Assembly: GCA_027575765.1 (NCBI GenBank)
Contig: JANBPT010000209.1
Span: 1 to 56,077 of the forward strand
Direction: 5' to 3'
Length of the DNA: 56,077 nucleotides
Source: Tieghemiomyces parasiticus
Lineage: Eukaryota > Kickxellomycota > Dimargaritomycetes > Dimargaritales > Dimargaritaceae
Shown here: piece by piece, positions 52,501 through 56,077 of the stretch
Numbering within the stretch: the first letter of the stretch is position 1
How the letters are laid out: the number at the start of each line of letters is the position of its first letter
Notes under the pieces: generated by a model
Told to the model about the DNA's origin: nothing
The model's input: only the letters and a program-made list of their open reading frames with translations
Database searches by the model: none
Program-made: the position numbers and the translations under genes

Positions 52501-54222
52501 AGAACGTGGTCAACCAGCTCTCATTTGCCGAACCCCGCCTGACTGAGATGCAGACGCAGACCGATGCCCAGGCGGCCCAACTGGCCACCCTACAAACCGA
52601 GGTCGACCGAGTACAGGATACGGTTTTCGCCGCCTTCTGCCGGCGTATTGGTGTTCGCGATATTCGCGAGTACGAAGCGCAGCAGGTCAAATTCTCGCAG
52701 GAGACGACCGAGTTGCGCCTCAAGTTTAGCAACCAGCAGTCCAAGCTCCGTAACCAGCTCCTGTTTGAAGAACAGCAATTGCAGGGTCTGCGTGACCGCG
52801 TGCAGCGTCTGGAGCGCAACCTAGCCGAGGACCGTGCCCAGCTGGCCCACCACGAGACCGATCGCGCTACGCGTCAGGCCACCATTGCCCGAATCACCGA
52901 GACCACGGCCACCTTGCGCCGGGAACTGGCCGCCGTGCGCGCCCGCCACGAGGCCCAGGGTCAGGTCGTGTCCGACGCCAAGAAGGCCCTCGCGGCCACG
53001 ATGCGCGAGTTTGACCAGCTCGTCAAGGATTCGGCGGCCCGTGAGTCTACTGTCCAAAAGTACCATGTCGAACGCGCGTCGATCCTACGACGATGCAAGC
53101 TTGAGGAGATTCCGCTGCCACTCACCCGTGGGTCGCTCGCAAACCTCGCCCTCGAAGAGGCTAATGTAAGTGGGTGGGGTGGTATATCGTTATAGTTGGG
53201 ACGGTGTTCAGTTGGAAACTACCCAGTTCACAGGAGGGTGGTCATACTGGTGTCGACGCTAACCCATACTTCACACGCACGCTTCCCTTCCCCTCCTCTC
53301 CCCTGTTTTTCTACCTTTCCCTCAGCTCTTCCGCGAGCCTGATGAGATGGACCTGGACAGCGATGACGAGTCCGGGGGCCTGACCGGTGCCGATAGCCTG
53401 ACGGCCACGCAGTCCACGATGGCTTCGCAGGTGCGTACGCCACAGCAGCGAGCGGCGGCGCGGCAACGCGCGTCGCAGTGGAGTATCGAGGTGGATTTCG
53501 CCGGGCTCAGCAGTCGTGAGCGAGCCAGTGACGCAGACGATATTGGGGATAAGTTCGCCGATCAGGTCAATCAAATCTCCAGCGACCTGGACCGCCTTGC
53601 ACCTAACATGCACGCGCACGAGCGGTTGGGCGGCGTTGAAGCGCGGCTCCGTGAGGCCGAGGTGGAGGTCGAGACCACCCGACGCGAGGCCAAATCGGCC
53701 AAAGAGCGATTCCAGGCGGTCAAACAAAAGCGCTACGACCTGTTCCACCGGGCCTACCATCACATCAGCGACAAGATTGATCAGATCTACAAGGACCTCA
53801 CCAAGAGCGCCACATTCCCACTGGGCGGTACGGCCTACCTCAGCCTCGAGAACAACGAGGACCCGTACCTGCACGGTATCAAGTACCACGCCATGCCCCC
53901 GATGAAACGGTTCCGCGATATGGAACAGCTGTCTGGAGGCGAAAAGACCGTCGCCGCCCTTGCCCTCCTCTTTGCCATCCACAGTTTCCACCCATCGCCC
54001 TTCTTTGTGCTCGATGAGGTCGACGCCGCCCTCGACAATACCAATGTCGCCAAGGTTGCAAACTATATTCGCGAGAACTGCGGCGATAACTTCCAATTCA
54101 TCGTCATATCGCTCAAGCAGTCGCTTTACGAGAAGGCCCAATCGCTCGTGGGGATTTATCGCGAGCAGTCAATCAATAGCAGTCAGACGCTGACCATCGA
54201 TTTGGAGCAGTACCCCGAATAG
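49587..54222 (+). CDS. SMC1: Cohesin subunit SMC1
   Basis: Six exons: 49587-49695, 49835-50054, 50231-50591, 50766-51782, 51969-53165, 53326-54222; 1266 residues (human SMC1A 1233). Intron 1 splits the Walker A motif GPNGAGKS (residues 32-39). A long coiled coil follows, then the hinge across the exon 4/5 junction ([40 protein letters not shown]), the second coiled coil, and the C-terminal head with LSGGEK near residue 1170 and Walker [13 protein letters not shown] near 1194. FKSYKG and [20 protein letters not shown] mark SMC1 rather than SMC2, 3 or 4. Known role: ATPase of the cohesin ring holding sister chromatids together. All exon phases close. Confidence 0.97.
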
Positions 54223-56027
54223 CGCACTGTAGCAGGCGGCACTGTACGCTGCGCGTCCCGCTCACGTTGGTTTGTACGGTTTTATATAGTCTGTTTATCT
54301 AGGTGTTTTGTTTTTATGCGGTGCCTTTAGCCTAGTACTCTAATTTTCTAATCTTTTTATACAACCCATCTATCAAGGGACGCGAGCAACTCAAGTAAAC
54401 TAGTAAATGTAATGGAACGTGCACTAGTAAGCTGGGAATACTTTTGTGGCTGGTTAGTTAGTTAGCTAGAAACTTACTCAATTAAGAAATCTCGCTTGTT
54501 AAGTTTTTACTGGGGGTGTGGATTGTAGATTGTGTGATCGCTATCGTCTATTGAATAGCGACCAGAAGGCTATTTGTAGTTGAACAACGGCCGGTGACTT
54601 TCATTATAACAATTTGGCCTAGGCTAGGAAAGCTAGGGCGACAGGTTACGGCGGGGCCAGGCGCCAGTAGGAAATGGAGGAACGGCTAGGTAGCCACCAG
54701 ATCAGGAATAGAGATAGGAAAAGGCCCTAGAGGGATAAGAGACGACAAGGCACCTGAGAATGAGGGCGACGTTCAAAGATCAGGAGGATTGAACGTTGCT
54801 CGAAAAGAATATTTGGAATATAGGTGACGAAGGTGGATAATGAGTATGGATAAAAGGCATGAAACTCGGATAGTGGAGTCTGTCAAATAAGTAAGCCAAT
54901 ATTGATCGGAAACCAGGCTAGGGCATGGAGTGCACTGAGGCGCGGAAATGAAGAGTGAATTCCGCCGCTGACGGTGAGGGCATGTCTGCCGACTACATGG
55001 ATACGCCTAATCTCATGCCGCGCTGCAAATGATGGTCTGATTATAGAATGGTTTACATTGTCGCATTTTTCGCCCTCTACACCCCTAATTTTCATTTTAA
55101 GAGTTCGGTTTTATCACCTTTACTTTCTCTCTATTTGAACCACCAGTGCATCCTATAAACATCTTCTCCGGTTATAGGAACTAAAGAAATATGATCGATC
55201 AAATGTATAGGTTATCAAGGCCAATATGGTGGTAGATAACTTCAGAGTGATGGGCCGGCGTAGTAAGGTGGACGCAAGGCCAATTCGTTTATGTTTGGAA
55301 AGTAACTATTATCTTCGCAGGCGAGCCCTATAATTTTATACTCATCGGGATTGCCATTCCGAGGGACTAGTCCAGCAGTACCTCTAACTATTTAATTACG
55401 TAGAAACTAAAAACCGGCGGTCACCAGTCTGAACACCATGTGCATCACTTGATAAACTTGCTCTGGACGGTCAACATGATATGTGCTCTTCGCCCACAAT
55501 CCAGAATCTGAGAACTTATCGGCGTTTGAAAATAGGGAGGGGGGATTCAGCATTGCCAGTTGTCCTGAAGGACAGTGTAGTGGTTAAACTTCGCGAAGGA
55601 TGGAACGCGGGCCAACTGACGGCCCGCAAGAGGAGGACGGTTAGCGTAATCCTGGTAAACCGCTGTGACACCTCGCCACATCCACTTGTCAGGAACCCCC
55701 CCCCCCCCCCCTCTGCGGTAGAATTTCTCACTTCCCACTAGGCTCCACTGTTCCCGTTTGCTAGCCGTTGACTGGCTGGGCTAGGCTAGGCCACCCCCCC
55801 CCTCCAGGCGCTCGAGATCAGCCCCGATCCAGACGCACTCTCAGCCCCCGTGCGCATTTGCTTCGTTGGCTTTTAGATTCCGCCCCCAGTCCCCCTATAT
55901 CGGCTGCTTACGTCCCAGCTTTGCATTGTCACTTTACCGGGTTTCCCCTCTGACCTTTTTTAACCTTTTCTTGGGCTTCGTATTTCCCCTTTTCGACCCC
56001 ATTCTGCCATCCCGTATACCCATAACC
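54223..56027. other. Intergenic, 1.8 kb
   Basis: SMC1 3' flank and promoter of the last gene. C16 run at 55696-55711 and further C runs near 55793. The DNA just before 56028 is pyrimidine-rich, as in other leaders here. No gene recognised. Confidence 0.5.
55696..55711. repeat. C16 homopolymer
   Basis: Sixteen consecutive C on the + strand. Confidence 0.9.
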
Positions 56028-56077
56028 ATGGCCACCCCCGCTACTGCCACGCCTGCCCCCGCGGGCCAGATGGGTGT
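56028..56077 (+). CDS. Start of an unidentified gene, cut by the window edge
   Basis: ATG at 56028 in a good context (ACCATGG) after a pyrimidine-rich leader. The 16 visible complete codons are Ala/Thr/Pro-rich (MATPATATPAPAGQMG), so the product cannot be named. Confidence 0.5.
   Translation, partial: MATPATATPAPAGQMG

Noticed and set aside
53311..54141. 276-codon frame antisense to SMC1 exon 6
   Set aside because: Lies wholly opposite the conserved SMC1 head domain.

Overview
This window looks like nuclear DNA of a fungus, and an early-diverging (Zoopagomycota-like) lineage is my best guess. The genes are eukaryotic: SMC1, MED4, SPC25, mitochondrial glycine dehydrogenase, Zn2Cys6 regulator, fungal-type Cu-only SOD and an LPMO-like protein. 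Introns are short (mostly about 90-350 bases, GT-AG, donors of GTAAGT or GTACGT type), coding DNA is GC-rich, and the untranslated DNA carries many G or C homopolymer runs. No virus, plasmid, organelle sequence, CRISPR array or convincing tRNA/rRNA gene was seen.

Layout: (1) 1-21 kb, mostly housekeeping: the 3' end of a syntaxin-type Qc-SNARE, an inositol polyphosphate kinase with an unusual hydrophobic N-terminus, the ribosome-biogenesis ATPase ARB1/ABCF2, MED4 (4 exons), SPC25 (4 exons), a six-exon SWS1/ZSWIM7 gene assembled here by hand from exons too short to stand out as ORFs, a 1034-residue repeat-rich protein of unknown role, and GCV2. (2) 21-32 kb, gene-poor: three small secreted-protein genes (one interrupted by an in-frame stop) and a complete mariner element whose transposase has one nonsense codon. 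(3) 32-38 kb: a DHA2-type MFS exporter and a Zn2Cys6 transcription factor on the same strand. (4) 40-48 kb: two secreted copper proteins (LPMO-like and Cu-only SOD-like) flanking a six-exon DTD1 gene, a second inositol polyphosphate kinase paralogue, and a secreted protein with a possible lysozyme-like ESG motif. (5) 49.6-54.2 kb: SMC1 (6 exons). The start of an unidentified gene runs off the right edge.

How the genes fit together: the core genes serve chromosome segregation (SMC1, SPC25), homologous recombination (SWS1), transcription (MED4), translation quality and ribosome assembly (DTD1, ARB1) and membrane fusion (SNARE). They do not form one pathway. The accessory part is dominated by secreted products, several with a TATA box about 150-185 bases upstream of the start codon, which suggests strong regulated expression of an exported protein set. 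The main points for a second look are the Cu-only SOD/LPMO-like neighbourhood, the two kinase paralogues with different N-termini, the interrupted repeat proteins, and the lysozyme-like secreted protein. All identifications are from reading motifs; no database search was possible.
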